Source: Dactylosporangium siamense
GTDB taxonomy: Bacteria > Actinomycetota > Actinomycetes > Mycobacteriales > Micromonosporaceae
Reading direction: 5' to 3'
Length of the DNA stretch: 64,000 bases
Assembly: GCF_016862795.1 (NCBI RefSeq)
Contig: NZ_BONQ01000024.1
Coordinates: 156,319-220,318, forward strand
Part shown: piece by piece, positions 51,996-63,721 of the stretch
Layout of the letters: each line of letters opens with the position of its first letter
Numbering within the stretch: the first letter of the stretch is position 1
The notes under the pieces: generated by a model
Database searches by the model: none
The model's input: the letters and a program-made list of their open reading frames with translations, nothing else
What the model was told of the DNA's origin: nothing
Translations under genes and position numbers: made by a program

Positions 51996-53672
51996 GTGGT
52001 GCGCATCGACCCGATCATCGTGCAGGTCCGCCGCTTCAGCCGCTTCCGGCCGAAGCGGCTGATCCCGCAGACGGCCAGCCGGCGGTTGCGGCGCTTCTAC
52101 GCCGCCGCCCGCCGGCAGTGGCGCCGGTCGCTGCAGTTCCGCGTCGTGGGCATCACGCTGCTGCTCTCGGCGATCCTGGTGTCGGCCTTCGGCTTCACGG
52201 TCGCGGCGCTGATCAGCGAGGGTGTGCTGAACACCCAGGAGAAGGCGTCCAAGGAGCGCATCCAGCGCGGCGCCGGGCAGGCCGCCCGCCAGCTGGAGGG
52301 CTACACCCAGGCCGACGACCCGGGGCTGCCCGGCAAGATGCGGGTCGTCGCGACGGACCTGGCCAGCTCGATGGACGTGCCCGACTCCGAGGTGGTCCTC
52401 CTGGGGCACAGCCCGTCGCTCGCGACCGCCTCGCCGGACACCAGCGCGGGCAACGTGATGCAGGAGCCGTCGATGCGCGAGCTCCGCGGGCTGGTCGCCG
52501 GCGACCGGCCCGGCACCTACCAGCAGATCGCGACCCTCGACGTCGGTGCGGGACCGACCCGTTTCCTGGTCGTGGGGACCCCGATCTTCACCGGCGGCGA
52601 GCCGCTGGAGCTGTACTACCTGCTGCCCTTGAAGGCCGAGAACGACCTGGTCGAGTTCGTCGCCCTGGTGGTGACGGCGACCGGCGTCGCGCTGGTGGCG
52701 CTGCTCGCGCTGATCGCGGCGATCATGACCCGGCTGGTGGTCAAACCGGTCCGGGTCGCGGCCCGCACCGCGCAGCGCCTCTCCGCCGGCCTGCTCGACC
52801 AGCGCATGCAGGTCAAGGGCGAGGACGACCTGGCCCGGCTCGCCGCCGCGTTCAATCAGATGGCGGCCAACCTCCAGCGGCAGATCGTCCGGCTGGAGGA
52901 GATGTCGCGCCTGCAGCGCCGCTTCACCTCAGACGTCTCGCACGAGCTGCGCACCCCGTTGACGACGGTGCGGATGGCGGCGGACCTGTTGTTCGCCTCC
53001 CGCGACGACTTCGACCCGGCCGCCGCCCGCAGCGCCGAGCTGCTGCAGGCGGAGCTGGACCGGTTCGAGGACCTGCTGACCGACCTGCTGGAGATCAGCC
53101 GCTTCGACGCCGGGTTCGCGGCCCTGGACGCCGAGCCCACCGACCTCGCGCCGGTCGTGCACCGGGTCGCCGAGCGGCTCGAGTCGCTCGCCGAGCGCTG
53201 CGGCGTACCGTTGAGCGTCGAGACCCCGCCGGACGGGGCGATCGCCGAGGTGGACCCGCGGCGCGTGGAGCGGGTGCTGCGCAACCTGCTCGGCAACGCC
53301 ATCGAGCACGGCGAGGGCAAGCCGGTGGTGATGACCCTCGCCATTGACGACGCCGCCATGGCGGTGACGGTGCGCGACCACGGGGTCGGGCTGAAGACCG
53401 GCGAGGAGAAGCTCGTGTTCAACCGTTTCTGGCGGGCCGACCCGTCCCGGGCCCGGCAGACCGGCGGCACCGGCCTCGGCCTGTCGATCAGCCTGGAGGA
53501 CGCCCGGCTGCACGGCGGCTGGCTGGAGGCGTGGGGCGCGCCCGGCAAGGGCGCCCAGTTCCGCCTGACGCTGCCGGTGCGCTCCGGCGACCGCCTGGTC
53601 TCCTCGCCGCTGCGCCTGGTGCCCGACGATGCCCGGGCCGACGAGGCCGCGCTGATCGGGGAGACGCCGTGA
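51996..53672 (+). CDS. mtrB: Two-component sensor histidine kinase MtrB
   Basis: A 558-residue membrane kinase for MtrA. Helix 1 is about residues 50-72 (VVGITLLLSAILVSAFGFTVA), an extracytoplasmic sensor domain follows to about 220, helix 2 is about 225-248, and then come HAMP, the H-box SDVSHELRTPLTTVR (His near residue 316), the N-box RNLLGNAIEHGEG and GGTGLGLSI. The basic N-terminus before helix 1 is typical of MtrB. Its TGA overlaps the lpqB GTG. Confidence 0.95.
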   Translation: MVRIDPIIVQVRRFSRFRPKRLIPQTASRRLRRFYAAARRQWRRSLQFRVVGITLLLSAILVSAFGFTVAALISEGVLNTQEKASKERIQRGAGQAARQLEGYTQADDPGLPGKMRVVATDLASSMDVPDSEVVLLGHSPSLATASPDTSAGNVMQEPSMRELRGLVAGDRPGTYQQIATLDVGAGPTRFLVVGTPIFTGGEPLELYYLLPLKAENDLVEFVALVVTATGVALVALLALIAAIMTRLVVKPVRVAARTAQRLSAGLLDQRMQVKGEDDLARLAAAFNQMAANLQRQIVRLEEMSRLQRRFTSDVSHELRTPLTTVRMAADLLFASRDDFDPAAARSAELLQAELDRFEDLLTDLLEISRFDAGFAALDAEPTDLAPVVHRVAERLESLAERCGVPLSVETPPDGAIAEVDPRRVERVLRNLLGNAIEHGEGKPVVMTLAIDDAAMAVTVRDHGVGLKTGEEKLVFNRFWRADPSRARQTGGTGLGLSISLEDARLHGGWLEAWGAPGKGAQFRLTLPVRSGDRLVSSPLRLVPDDARADEAALIGETP

Positions 53673-55552
53673 CCCGGCTCCGCCGTCTCACCGCGGCCCT
53701 GGCCGTGACCGTCCTGCTGCTGGCGGGCTGCGGGCTGCCCGACCGCACCGACCCGAAGTACGTCGGCCCGGCGGTGGACCCGAAGCCGGCCCAGGACCGC
53801 GCCCAGGACCCGCCCCGGCCGGACGGCGCCAGCAGCCTGACGGACCTGGTGTCGCGGTATCTCATGACGTCCGTCGCCGGCAACGTCACCAGCACCGACG
53901 ATCCCAACGCGATCTCCGAGACCCAGACGCGCATGAAGACGTTCATGAGCGAGCAGGCCGCCGCGCAGTGGCCGCCCCGGCCGCAGCTGCCCCTGATCGT
54001 GGTCCAGGTGGCCTACGACAAGGTCGAGACCGCGGCGGGCTCCGACAAGAGCAGCCTCACGGCCACGTTCACCGCGGTCGGCCAGTTCGACCGTTTCGGC
54101 CGCCTCGGGGAGGCGCAGGTCGAGAAGGAGACCTGGTCGGAGGTGTTCGAGGGCGAGCTGGTCAACGGCCAGCTGAGGCTCAGCAAGGTGCCCCCCTACA
54201 TGCTGCTCAGCGTGGCGGGGCTCAAGGAGTGGTACCAGCCGCAGCCCATCTATTTCTGGGAGAAGGACGTCGAGGTGCCGAAACTGGTGCCCGACCTGCG
54301 GTACATGCCACTGGTGCTGCCGGCGTCGAAGCGGGTCAGCGAGGTCATGCGGTGGCTCACGACGGGTCCTTCGTTGTGGCTGGCCACGGCCGTGACCACG
54401 GTGTCGCCCGACATCGAGACGAAGGCCGACCCGACCGTGGGGCCCGACAAGAGGGTCACGGTGAACCTCAGTTCGAAGGCGGCCGGCAAGAGCCCGGAGG
54501 AACTGCGCAAGCTGTCGAGGCAGATCCGCTGGTCGCTGATGGACCATCCACCCGTGGAGCTGTCCTTCGAGAACGCCAAGGACACCATGAACGTCTCCGA
54601 CGGCTTCGAGGACGACAACGCCGCCGTCGGCGACATCGATCAGGAGAAGTTCGTCATCGAGAACGAGGTGGTCCGGCCGGTCGACATGCCCGCCGGCGGC
54701 CCGCCCGAACTGTTCGCCCCCGGCCCGCTCAACACGGCGGTCGTCTCGGCCACGATCGACCGCGAGCACACGAAGGCGGCGCTGGTCCGCAAGGCGCCCA
54801 ACAACAAACAGCAGCTGTGGGTCAGCGTCGCCGACCCGAAGGCCGAGCCGAAGTACGTCGTCGTGAACGAGATCCCCGCCGCCGCCGCGCTGAGCCGGCC
54901 GGCCTGGATCAGGCGTCCGGAGCCGCGGTTCCTGGTCGCCGACGGCTCCCGGCTCTGGGCGGTCACGCCACCGGCGAAGGCCGGCGACCCGGTCAAGGCC
55001 GAGGTCGTGCCCGGGCCCAACGAGACGGTGCTCACCAACGTCTCGGCGTTCTCGGTGGCGCCCGACGGCCGGCGGATCGCGCTCATCGTCGACAACAAGG
55101 CCATGGTCGCGGCGCTGCGGTTCGAGAACGGCAGGCTGAGCCTCGGCGGCGAGCAGCGCCTGGTGGCCAACTCCCTCGGCGACAACCAGGCCATCGGGTG
55201 GATGACCGAGACCACGCTCGCCATCGGTGGCCGGGCGAACCTGGCCAACGGCTCCTACACCGCCGGAACCTACTCGCTGATCTCGACCCGCATCGACGGC
55301 ACCGGCGAGATGCCGCTGCCGCTGCTCAAGCCGAACGTCACCGGCGGCTACACCGTCACCCAGCTCTCGGCGCGGACCAACGACCCGACCGAATCGCTGC
55401 AGGTGCTGGTCCTGTTCGAGGCGAACCAGACGGCGCGGGTCGTGTATGCCAGCGAGACCCAGGAGATCAACCTGACGAACGCCGGCCCGTCACCGACAAC
55501 CTCCGCGGGTCAGCAGCCGAAGCGGGCGCTGTCACCGTTCTACGCGGACTGA
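53669..55552 (+). CDS. lpqB: Lipoprotein LpqB, accessory to MtrAB
   Basis: A 627-residue lipoprotein. The signal is short, with lipobox LLAGC (Cys near residue 20). The N-terminal half holds a GerMN-type domain (RVSEVMRWLTTGPSLWL, RVTVNLSSKA), and the C-terminal half has beta-propeller-like repeats (FSVAPDGRRIALIV, IGWMTETTLAIGG). In mycobacteria LpqB interacts with the MtrB extracellular domain and modulates signalling. GTG start coupled to the mtrB stop (GTGA). Confidence 0.94.
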   Translation: MTRLRRLTAALAVTVLLLAGCGLPDRTDPKYVGPAVDPKPAQDRAQDPPRPDGASSLTDLVSRYLMTSVAGNVTSTDDPNAISETQTRMKTFMSEQAAAQWPPRPQLPLIVVQVAYDKVETAAGSDKSSLTATFTAVGQFDRFGRLGEAQVEKETWSEVFEGELVNGQLRLSKVPPYMLLSVAGLKEWYQPQPIYFWEKDVEVPKLVPDLRYMPLVLPASKRVSEVMRWLTTGPSLWLATAVTTVSPDIETKADPTVGPDKRVTVNLSSKAAGKSPEELRKLSRQIRWSLMDHPPVELSFENAKDTMNVSDGFEDDNAAVGDIDQEKFVIENEVVRPVDMPAGGPPELFAPGPLNTAVVSATIDREHTKAALVRKAPNNKQQLWVSVADPKAEPKYVVVNEIPAAAALSRPAWIRRPEPRFLVADGSRLWAVTPPAKAGDPVKAEVVPGPNETVLTNVSAFSVAPDGRRIALIVDNKAMVAALRFENGRLSLGGEQRLVANSLGDNQAIGWMTETTLAIGGRANLANGSYTAGTYSLISTRIDGTGEMPLPLLKPNVTGGYTVTQLSARTNDPTESLQVLVLFEANQTARVVYASETQEINLTNAGPSPTTSAGQQPKRALSPFYAD

Positions 55553-55560
55553 GCGGTGCC

Positions 55561-56229
55561 GTGTTCCTCGCCGACCTCCTCGACCTGGTGCTGCCCGCCA
55601 CCTGCGCGGGCTGCGACGAGCCGGCGACCGGACCGCTGTGCGACCCCTGCCGCGCGGCCCTCGCCGCCGTCCACCCGGGCCGCACCCGGCCGGTGCCCGA
55701 ACCGCCGGGACTCCCGCCGGCCTTCGCCCTCGCTACGTACGCCGGTTCGCTGCGGCGGATGCTCATCCAGTACAAGGAGCGCAACCGGCACGAACTGACC
55801 CCGGTCCTCGGCGGCCTCCTGGCCAGGGTGGTGTCCGTCGCCGTGCCCGGAGGCCCGGTGACCATCGTCCCGGTGCCCGCCACGGCGGCCGCGGCCCGGC
55901 GGCGCTTCGGCGACCACATCGACCGCCTCGCGCAGGACGCGGCCGGGGTGCTGCGGCGGCGGGGCGTCGACGCGCGCGTCTCGGGCCTGCTCCGGGCGGT
56001 GCCGAAGCGCGAGGACTCGGCCGAGCTGTCCGCCGCCGACCGGGCCCTGGCGGCCCGGCACGCGTTCGCGGTGCGGGACCGGCGGCCGGTGGTCCGGGGC
56101 GCCGTGGTCCTCGTCGACGACATCATCACCACCGGATCGACCCTCGCGGCGTCCGCCGCCCGCCTCTCCGCCGCCGGGGTCCGTGTTGACCGTGTCGCCG
56201 TTCTGGCCGCTACGCAGCGTGCTGCGTAG
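55561..56229 (+). CDS. comF: ComF family phosphoribosyltransferase-like protein
   Basis: A 222-residue protein with a four-Cys zinc ribbon at the N-terminus (ATCAGCDEPATGPLCDPCRA, residues 13-32) and a type I phosphoribosyltransferase fold ending in the PRPP loop VVLVDDIITTGSTLAAS near residue 184. In competent bacteria ComF acts in single-strand DNA import. Here, as in mycobacteria, it sits after lpqB without other competence genes, so its role is open. GTG start 8 bp after the lpqB stop. Confidence 0.9.
   Translation: MFLADLLDLVLPATCAGCDEPATGPLCDPCRAALAAVHPGRTRPVPEPPGLPPAFALATYAGSLRRMLIQYKERNRHELTPVLGGLLARVVSVAVPGGPVTIVPVPATAAAARRRFGDHIDRLAQDAAGVLRRRGVDARVSGLLRAVPKREDSAELSAADRALAARHAFAVRDRRPVVRGAVVLVDDIITTGSTLAASAARLSAAGVRVDRVAVLAATQRAA
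56210..56229 (+). terminator. Stem-loop overlapping the comF stop codon
   Basis: CTACGCAG (56210-56217) and CTGCGTAG (56222-56229) form an 8-bp stem with a 4-nt loop, including the TAG stop. A short CCTTTCC follows. It could terminate the mtrAB-lpqB-comF transcript. Confidence 0.5.
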
Positions 56230-56574
56230 AACACGCCTTTCCTGCCACTTTGAGCGGAACGTTACTTCGTGCGCCACTCGGGGTAATCCGGCAGGAGGGT
56301 TTCAGGAGTTGAATGGAGAGTTCTTGTGAACCGGGGGTGACTAGTGGCTGTCCTCGGTTTAACGTCGAGAGACGAGCTGACCGATGAGCCGACCGACGAC
56401 CGTTTACGGCGTTCGCGAGGCGCCGGTTTCGGAAGGGAGGAACCTGCCCCATCCGTTTCGGTCGCGTGCCGCGTGGGCTCAAGCCTCTGGGGAGGCGCGA
56501 TCCGGCCGAGCAGTCCAGACAACAATCCCGAACCCAAACCCGATTCTTTGATAGACCCGTGGGGGAGGCCAGGA
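56230..56574 (+). promoter_or_regulatory. Long leader/promoter region of hpf
   Basis: 345 bp between comF and hpf. An open frame in phase with hpf runs back to 56344, but its product (Arg/Ser/Pro-rich) is not like HPF family N-termini, so it is read as untranslated. GGGGGAGG near 56561 is the ribosome binding site. No specific stress-sigma promoter could be assigned with confidence. Confidence 0.5.
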
Positions 56575-57192
56575 GTGGACATCGTCGTCAAGGGCCGCAA
56601 CGTCGAGGTGCCCGACCATTACCGGCAGCACGTCGCAGACAAGCTGCAGAAGGTCGAGCGATACGACCACAAGCTCATCCGCGTCGACGTCGAGTTGTTT
56701 CACGAGCGCAATCCGCGCCAATCCGATCACTGTCAGCGGGTGGAGATCACGTGTGTCTCCCGGGGGCCGGTGATCCGGGCCGAGGCCTGTGCCGCCGACT
56801 TCTACAGCGCACTGGACGCCGCGATCGCCAAGCTGGACAGCAGGTTGAGCCGGGCCGCCGATCGGCGGCGCGTCCATCGGGGACGGCACGCGCCGGTCTC
56901 CGTCGCCGCGGCGACCGCGTCGCTGGCGTTCACCCAGCCGGCACCGGTCGGCGTCGCCACGCTCACCGAGGTGGACGCCTTCGAGCTGGTCGAGGAGCAG
57001 GATGACCAGCCGTGGCACATCGTCCGGGAGAAGGAACACCCCGGCGAGCCGATGACCGTGGACGACGCGCTGTTCCACATGGAGCTGCTCGGCCACGACT
57101 TCTACCTGTTCAACGACAAGGAGTCGGGCCGGCCCAGCGTCGTCTACCGGCGCAAGGCGTACGACTACGGGGTCATGAGCCTCGGCATGTGA
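56575..57192 (+). CDS. hpf: Ribosome hibernation promoting factor, long form
   Basis: A 205-residue protein that dimerises 70S ribosomes into inactive 100S particles in stationary phase or stress. The N-terminal S30Ae domain begins VDIVVKGRNVEVPDHYRQHV and continues to SALDAAIAKLDSRL (about residue 90). A Pro/Ala linker follows, then the C-terminal dimerisation domain HIVREKEHPGEPMTVDDALF to DYGVMSLGM. GTG 56575 is chosen because family members begin at DIVVKGRN and a purine-rich site lies just upstream. A strong terminator follows. Confidence 0.95.
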   Translation: MDIVVKGRNVEVPDHYRQHVADKLQKVERYDHKLIRVDVELFHERNPRQSDHCQRVEITCVSRGPVIRAEACAADFYSALDAAIAKLDSRLSRAADRRRVHRGRHAPVSVAAATASLAFTQPAPVGVATLTEVDAFELVEEQDDQPWHIVREKEHPGEPMTVDDALFHMELLGHDFYLFNDKESGRPSVVYRRKAYDYGVMSLGM

Positions 57193-57200
57193 GCGCCGCA

Positions 57201-57230
57201 TCGGCGGGCCGGCGCGAACCGGCCCGCCGA
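57201..57230. terminator. Perfect stem-loop between hpf and the phosphodiesterase gene
   Basis: TCGGCGGGCCGG (57201-57212) and CCGGCCCGCCGA (57219-57230) form a 12-bp stem with a CGCGAA loop. It lies between convergent genes and can serve both. Confidence 0.8.
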
Positions 57231-57248
57231 AGCGCGACCCTCAACGGA

Positions 57249-58346
57249 CTACAGGTCGCGGGCCAGGACGGCGGTGTCCGGGTAGTCGGCGAAGACGCCG
57301 TCGAGCCCGGCCGCGAGGAAGGTCCTGACCTCGCCGATCACGTCGCCCCACGCGTTGGGGTCGGTGCCCTTGCGCAGGTTCAGCGGCAGGAACTGGTTCT
57401 CGTTGCGGAACGTCCAGGCGTGCACCTTCAGGCCGCGCGCGTGGGCGTCGCCGATCAGCGGGGTCGGCTGGAGCAGGTTGCCGGCCGCGTCGCGGGCGAT
57501 GACCAGGTTCTTCGTCGCGCCCACCCCGTTCGTGAACGTCTTGAGCCAGTCCAGCCCGGCCGGCTTGGCCAGGTCCGCCCAGGTGCGCGGGTCGCCGCTG
57601 CTGCGGAAGTCGAACGGCGAGCCGACCGCGTCGAGCAGCACCACCGACGGGGTGTCCACCAGGCCGCGCAGCTTCCTGATGCTGGTCGGCTCGAAGGACT
57701 GCAGGAAGACGTGCGCATTGCGGCCGGCCAGCCCGTTGCGCTTGAGGATCCGGGCGAGCAGCGGCTCCAGCGCGAGCCCGATGGACGTGAAGTACGTGGG
57801 GTGCTTCGTCTCCGGGTAGATGCCGACCCCGGCGGACCGGGCGAGGTCGATGACCTCCTGCAGGGTCGGGATCTGGAACAGCCCGTCGTAGATCGTGTTG
57901 TGCGTCCGGACGGCGGGCAGCCGCTCGACCGCGCGCAGCGTCTTGAGCTCGGCGAGGGTGAAGTCCTCGGTGAACCAGCCGGTGACGCTGACCCCGTCGA
58001 TGGTCTTCGTGGTCCGGCGCGCGGCGAACTGCGGCTTCGACGCCACGTCGGTGGTGCCCGAGATCTCGTTCTCGTGCCGGGCGACCAGCTGGCCGTCCTT
58101 CGTCGGGACGAGGTCGGGCTCGATGAAGTCCGCGCCCAGGGCGATCGCCAGGCGATACGAGGCCAGGGTGTGCTCGGGCCGGTGCCCGCTCGCGCCGCGG
58201 TGCCCGATGACGAGCGGCCGGGCGGTGCCCTTCGTGGGCGCCGGAGGCTTGGTGGTGTGGGCCGCTGCCGGGCTGACGAGGGTCTGTGGGAGGACTGCGG
58301 CCCCGGCGGCCACTCCCATGCCGGAGATCACTGCACGTCGACGCAT
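57249..58346 (-). CDS. Secreted glycerophosphodiester phosphodiesterase
   Basis: A 365-residue enzyme that hydrolyses glycerophosphodiesters to glycerol 3-phosphate and an alcohol. The N-terminus MRRRAVISGMGVAAGAAVL is a Tat-like signal with cleavage near SPAAAH (about residue 29). The TIM-barrel family motifs are IGHRGASGHRPEHTLASY (catalytic His), ADFIEPDLVPTKDGQLVARHE (metal ligands and second His) and YPETKHPTYF. The C-terminus GVFADYPDTAV is conserved. ATG 58346 is chosen because the signal begins there. Export suggests phosphate or glycerol scavenging from phospholipid heads or teichoic acids. Confidence 0.9.
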   Translation of the reverse strand: MRRRAVISGMGVAAGAAVLPQTLVSPAAAHTTKPPAPTKGTARPLVIGHRGASGHRPEHTLASYRLAIALGADFIEPDLVPTKDGQLVARHENEISGTTDVASKPQFAARRTTKTIDGVSVTGWFTEDFTLAELKTLRAVERLPAVRTHNTIYDGLFQIPTLQEVIDLARSAGVGIYPETKHPTYFTSIGLALEPLLARILKRNGLAGRNAHVFLQSFEPTSIRKLRGLVDTPSVVLLDAVGSPFDFRSSGDPRTWADLAKPAGLDWLKTFTNGVGATKNLVIARDAAGNLLQPTPLIGDAHARGLKVHAWTFRNENQFLPLNLRKGTDPNAWGDVIGEVRTFLAAGLDGVFADYPDTAVLARDL

Positions 58347-58386
58347 GCCCCGACTGTCGCGGGCGCGCGGCAACGCCGCATGACGG

Positions 58387-59436
58387 CTAGGTTGCCGCCG
58401 GGCGCAGCTTGGCGAACTGGACGTTGTCGATCCGGGTGCCGTCCGGCCCCGGCAGCCGGGCGAGCTGCAGACCCTCGCGGTGGTAGCCGGCCGCCTCGAG
58501 GACCCGCATCGACGCGATGTTGTCCGTCGCGGTGCCGGCGATCATCCTCGCCATGCCGATCTCGAAGCCCCAGCCGGTGACCAGTCGGGCGGCGCGGGCC
58601 GCGTACCCCTTGCCGCGCGCCGGTGGGGTGAGGCTGTAGCCGATCATCGCCTCGCGCAGGGCCGGCTCCGAGTAGAACAGCGCGATCTCGCCGAGGTAGG
58701 CGCCGGTCGCGTCGCGGATGGTCATCTCGGCGCGCTGCCCGGCGAGCCACCTCGACACCGACTCGGCGCACTGGCGCGTGACGATCGCCGGGTCCGTCGG
58801 CGCGCTGGCGACCGACCTGCCGCTGACGTCCGGGAGGCTGCGCATCCGGTACGTGTTGAGCCCGTCCTCCTCGACGATCGGCTGGAGCGTGACGACGCCG
58901 TCGGTCAGCCGGCCGCCTGGCAGGTCCGGCAGCACCCTGGCGCTCGGGCCGGGTGGATCATCCGCGGTCCGGGCCCACACGACCATGTCCTGCCAGCCGC
59001 CGTCCCGGGTCCGGCTCGAGGCGCGCGCGATGCCCTCACGGAGGAACCCGCCGGCCACCGCGACCCGCTGGCTGGCGCCGTTGGTCAGCGCCGTCACCAG
59101 GTACACCCGCCGCAGCCCGGAATCGAACAGCACGGTGCTGAACCGCTCCAGCGCGGCCGAGGCGACCCCCTGGCGGCGGGCGTGCGGCGCGACCCAGTAG
59201 CCGACCTCGACGGTGCCGTCGCCGCGCGGGGTCGAGCCGATGGCGCCCAGGACGCGGTCGGTCTGCGGGTCGACGACCGCGAGGTCCCCGGGCTTGGCCC
59301 GGAAGAAGGCCAGGGCGTCGTCCCTGGTGTACGGCTGCGGCAGGAACGGCAGGTAATGGGCGATGACCGGGTCGCCGCACGCCTCCGCCACCGCGTCGGC
59401 GTCATCGTCCCGCCAGTGCCTGAGCGCGATGGTCAT
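58387..59436 (-). CDS. Tandem GNAT-domain acetyltransferase (second of pair)
   Basis: A 349-residue protein with two GNAT domains. Domain 1 (about 1-165) has VEVGYWVAPHARRQGVASAAL, the acetyl-CoA loop R-R-Q-G-V-A. Domain 2 (about 185-349) has IGYSLTPPARGKGYAARAARLV (loop R-G-K-G-Y-A) and MRVLEAAGYHREGL. Both resemble RimJ-type N-acetyltransferases. ATG 59436 overlaps the stop of the preceding tandem GNAT gene (ATGA), so the two are co-expressed. Substrate unknown. Confidence 0.88.
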   Translation of the reverse strand: MTIALRHWRDDDADAVAEACGDPVIAHYLPFLPQPYTRDDALAFFRAKPGDLAVVDPQTDRVLGAIGSTPRGDGTVEVGYWVAPHARRQGVASAALERFSTVLFDSGLRRVYLVTALTNGASQRVAVAGGFLREGIARASSRTRDGGWQDMVVWARTADDPPGPSARVLPDLPGGRLTDGVVTLQPIVEEDGLNTYRMRSLPDVSGRSVASAPTDPAIVTRQCAESVSRWLAGQRAEMTIRDATGAYLGEIALFYSEPALREAMIGYSLTPPARGKGYAARAARLVTGWGFEIGMARMIAGTATDNIASMRVLEAAGYHREGLQLARLPGPDGTRIDNVQFAKLRPAAT

Positions 59437-60581
59437 GTGAGGTCCTGCCGCAGCAATGTGGCGACCCAGCCGTCGAGCCGTATGCCGCGTTGCTCGCAGC
59501 TGTCGCGCTGGATCCCTTCGACCACGAACCCCACCTTCTCCGCCACCCGCCTCGATCCGATGTTGCCCACGTGCGCGCGCCAGACGATCCGGCCCAGCCC
59601 GAGCCGGTCGAAGCCGAAACCGCAGATCGCCCGGGCCGCCTCGGTCATGAAACCCTTGCCCCGGATCCACGGCGCCGAGGAGAAGCCGAGCTCGGCGGTC
59701 ACCGGGTCGAGCGGGTTGAACCGCAGGTCGATGGTGCCGGCGAACCGGTCGTCGGAGTCCGCCAGCACGAAGCCGACGCCGGTGCCGCGCAGCCAGCCGC
59801 TCGGATACCGGTTGTGGATGAAGTCGAGGGCCTGCTCGGGGCCGTAGTCCAGCGGTACCGACGTCCACTGGACGGTCTCCGGGTCGCGGAACGTCTCCAC
59901 CAGGTCGTCCAGGTCGCCGTCGCGGGCCAGTCGCAGGGTGCCGGGTCCGGCGGGCAGGCGGACCGGGGGATTGCCGAACGTGTGGGCGCGCAGCGAGCCG
60001 GGACCGCCGGGCCCGACCCACGGCGGTGGCGTGTCGCAGACCTCGCCGGGTAGCAGTACCCCGTGCCAGCCGTCGACGAAGCCGCCGTCCTTGGCCTTCA
60101 GCAGCGCGCGCACCACGCCGTCGAACGTGAAACCGATCCGCTCGGCGCTGAGCTTCGAGGCGTGGTTGCCGACCTCGGCGCGCCAGATCAGCTTCGTGAG
60201 GCCGAGCACCTCGAACGCCCAGTGCGCGACGGCCCGCCCGGCCCGCTCGGCGACCCGCCGGCCGCGGGCCCACGGCGCCACCCAGGTGCCCAGTTCGGCC
60301 TGCTTGTTGGGCAGGTCGAGGGTGACCAGGCCGGCGGAGGCGAGCAGTTCACCCGTGCGGGCGTCGAACACCCCCAGCGGTGCGGAGGTCTGGGTGGCCC
60401 ACGCGGCCCGCGACATCTCCCGCACGTAGCCGGCAGCGTGCTCGCGCAGGTAGGGCACCGGGACCATGGTCCAGCGCTGGATCAGGGGATCCTGGCAGGC
60501 GCGGAAGACGTCTTCGGCGTCGTCCTCCTGCCAGGCGCGCAGGACGAGCCCGTCGCCGGTGGTCAGTTCGATCGGCTCCAT
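59433..60581 (-). CDS. Tandem GNAT-domain acetyltransferase (first of pair)
   Basis: A 382-residue protein with two RimJ-like GNAT domains. Domain 1 (about 1-180) has ELGTWVAPWARGRRVAERAG, where the acetyl-CoA loop is degenerate (R-G-R-R-V-A). Domain 2 (about 200-382) has ELGFSSAPWIRGKGFMTEAA and KVGFVVEGIQRDSCEQRG. The two domains are paralogous to each other and to those of the next gene. Possible targets are protein N-termini or small amines; nothing in the sequence decides. The gene is divergent from secA, 171 bp away. Confidence 0.88.
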   Translation of the reverse strand: MEPIELTTGDGLVLRAWQEDDAEDVFRACQDPLIQRWTMVPVPYLREHAAGYVREMSRAAWATQTSAPLGVFDARTGELLASAGLVTLDLPNKQAELGTWVAPWARGRRVAERAGRAVAHWAFEVLGLTKLIWRAEVGNHASKLSAERIGFTFDGVVRALLKAKDGGFVDGWHGVLLPGEVCDTPPPWVGPGGPGSLRAHTFGNPPVRLPAGPGTLRLARDGDLDDLVETFRDPETVQWTSVPLDYGPEQALDFIHNRYPSGWLRGTGVGFVLADSDDRFAGTIDLRFNPLDPVTAELGFSSAPWIRGKGFMTEAARAICGFGFDRLGLGRIVWRAHVGNIGSRRVAEKVGFVVEGIQRDSCEQRGIRLDGWVATLLRQDLT

Positions 60582-60676
60582 GACCGCCGATCCTGCCCCA
60601 AATGTGTCTGCTGTCGGCGGATATTCTTCGGTACCGTCGGGCGATTTATACCCATTTGGCCATCAGTGTCCGTAGA

Positions 60677-60718
60677 GTAGGCGGGCAGGGGCGGCAGTTC
60701 GGCGGAGAAGCCGCCTAC
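60677..60718 (+). promoter_or_regulatory. secA promoter/leader with inverted repeat
   Basis: TAGAGT at 60673 is a plausible -10. GTAGGCGG (60677-60684) and CCGCCTAC (60711-60718) are perfect 8-bp arms around a GC-rich 26-nt loop at the start of the presumed leader, 34 bp before the secA GTG. It might influence secA expression. Confidence 0.4.
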
Positions 60719-60752
60719 GATGGGTCGCAGACGTTTGAGGGAGCGCTGACCC

Positions 60753-63665
<2,913 letters not shown>

Positions 63666-63678
63666 CCCGTTCCACTCT

Positions 63679-63721
63679 GGACGCCCAGCATCTCGGCTCT
63701 CCGCCGAGCGGCTGGGCGTCC
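63679..63721 (+). terminator. Terminator after secA
   Basis: GGACGCCCAGC (63679-63689) pairs with GCTGGGCGTCC (63711-63721). The loop contains a second stem, CTCGGC (63692-63697) with GCCGAG (63703-63708). It lies 13 bp after the stop and is followed by a few T residues. Confidence 0.85.

Noticed and set aside
56344..56574. 77-residue N-terminal extension of HPF
   Set aside because: No similarity to HPF N-termini. The GTG at 56575 begins the conserved domain and follows a purine-rich site.
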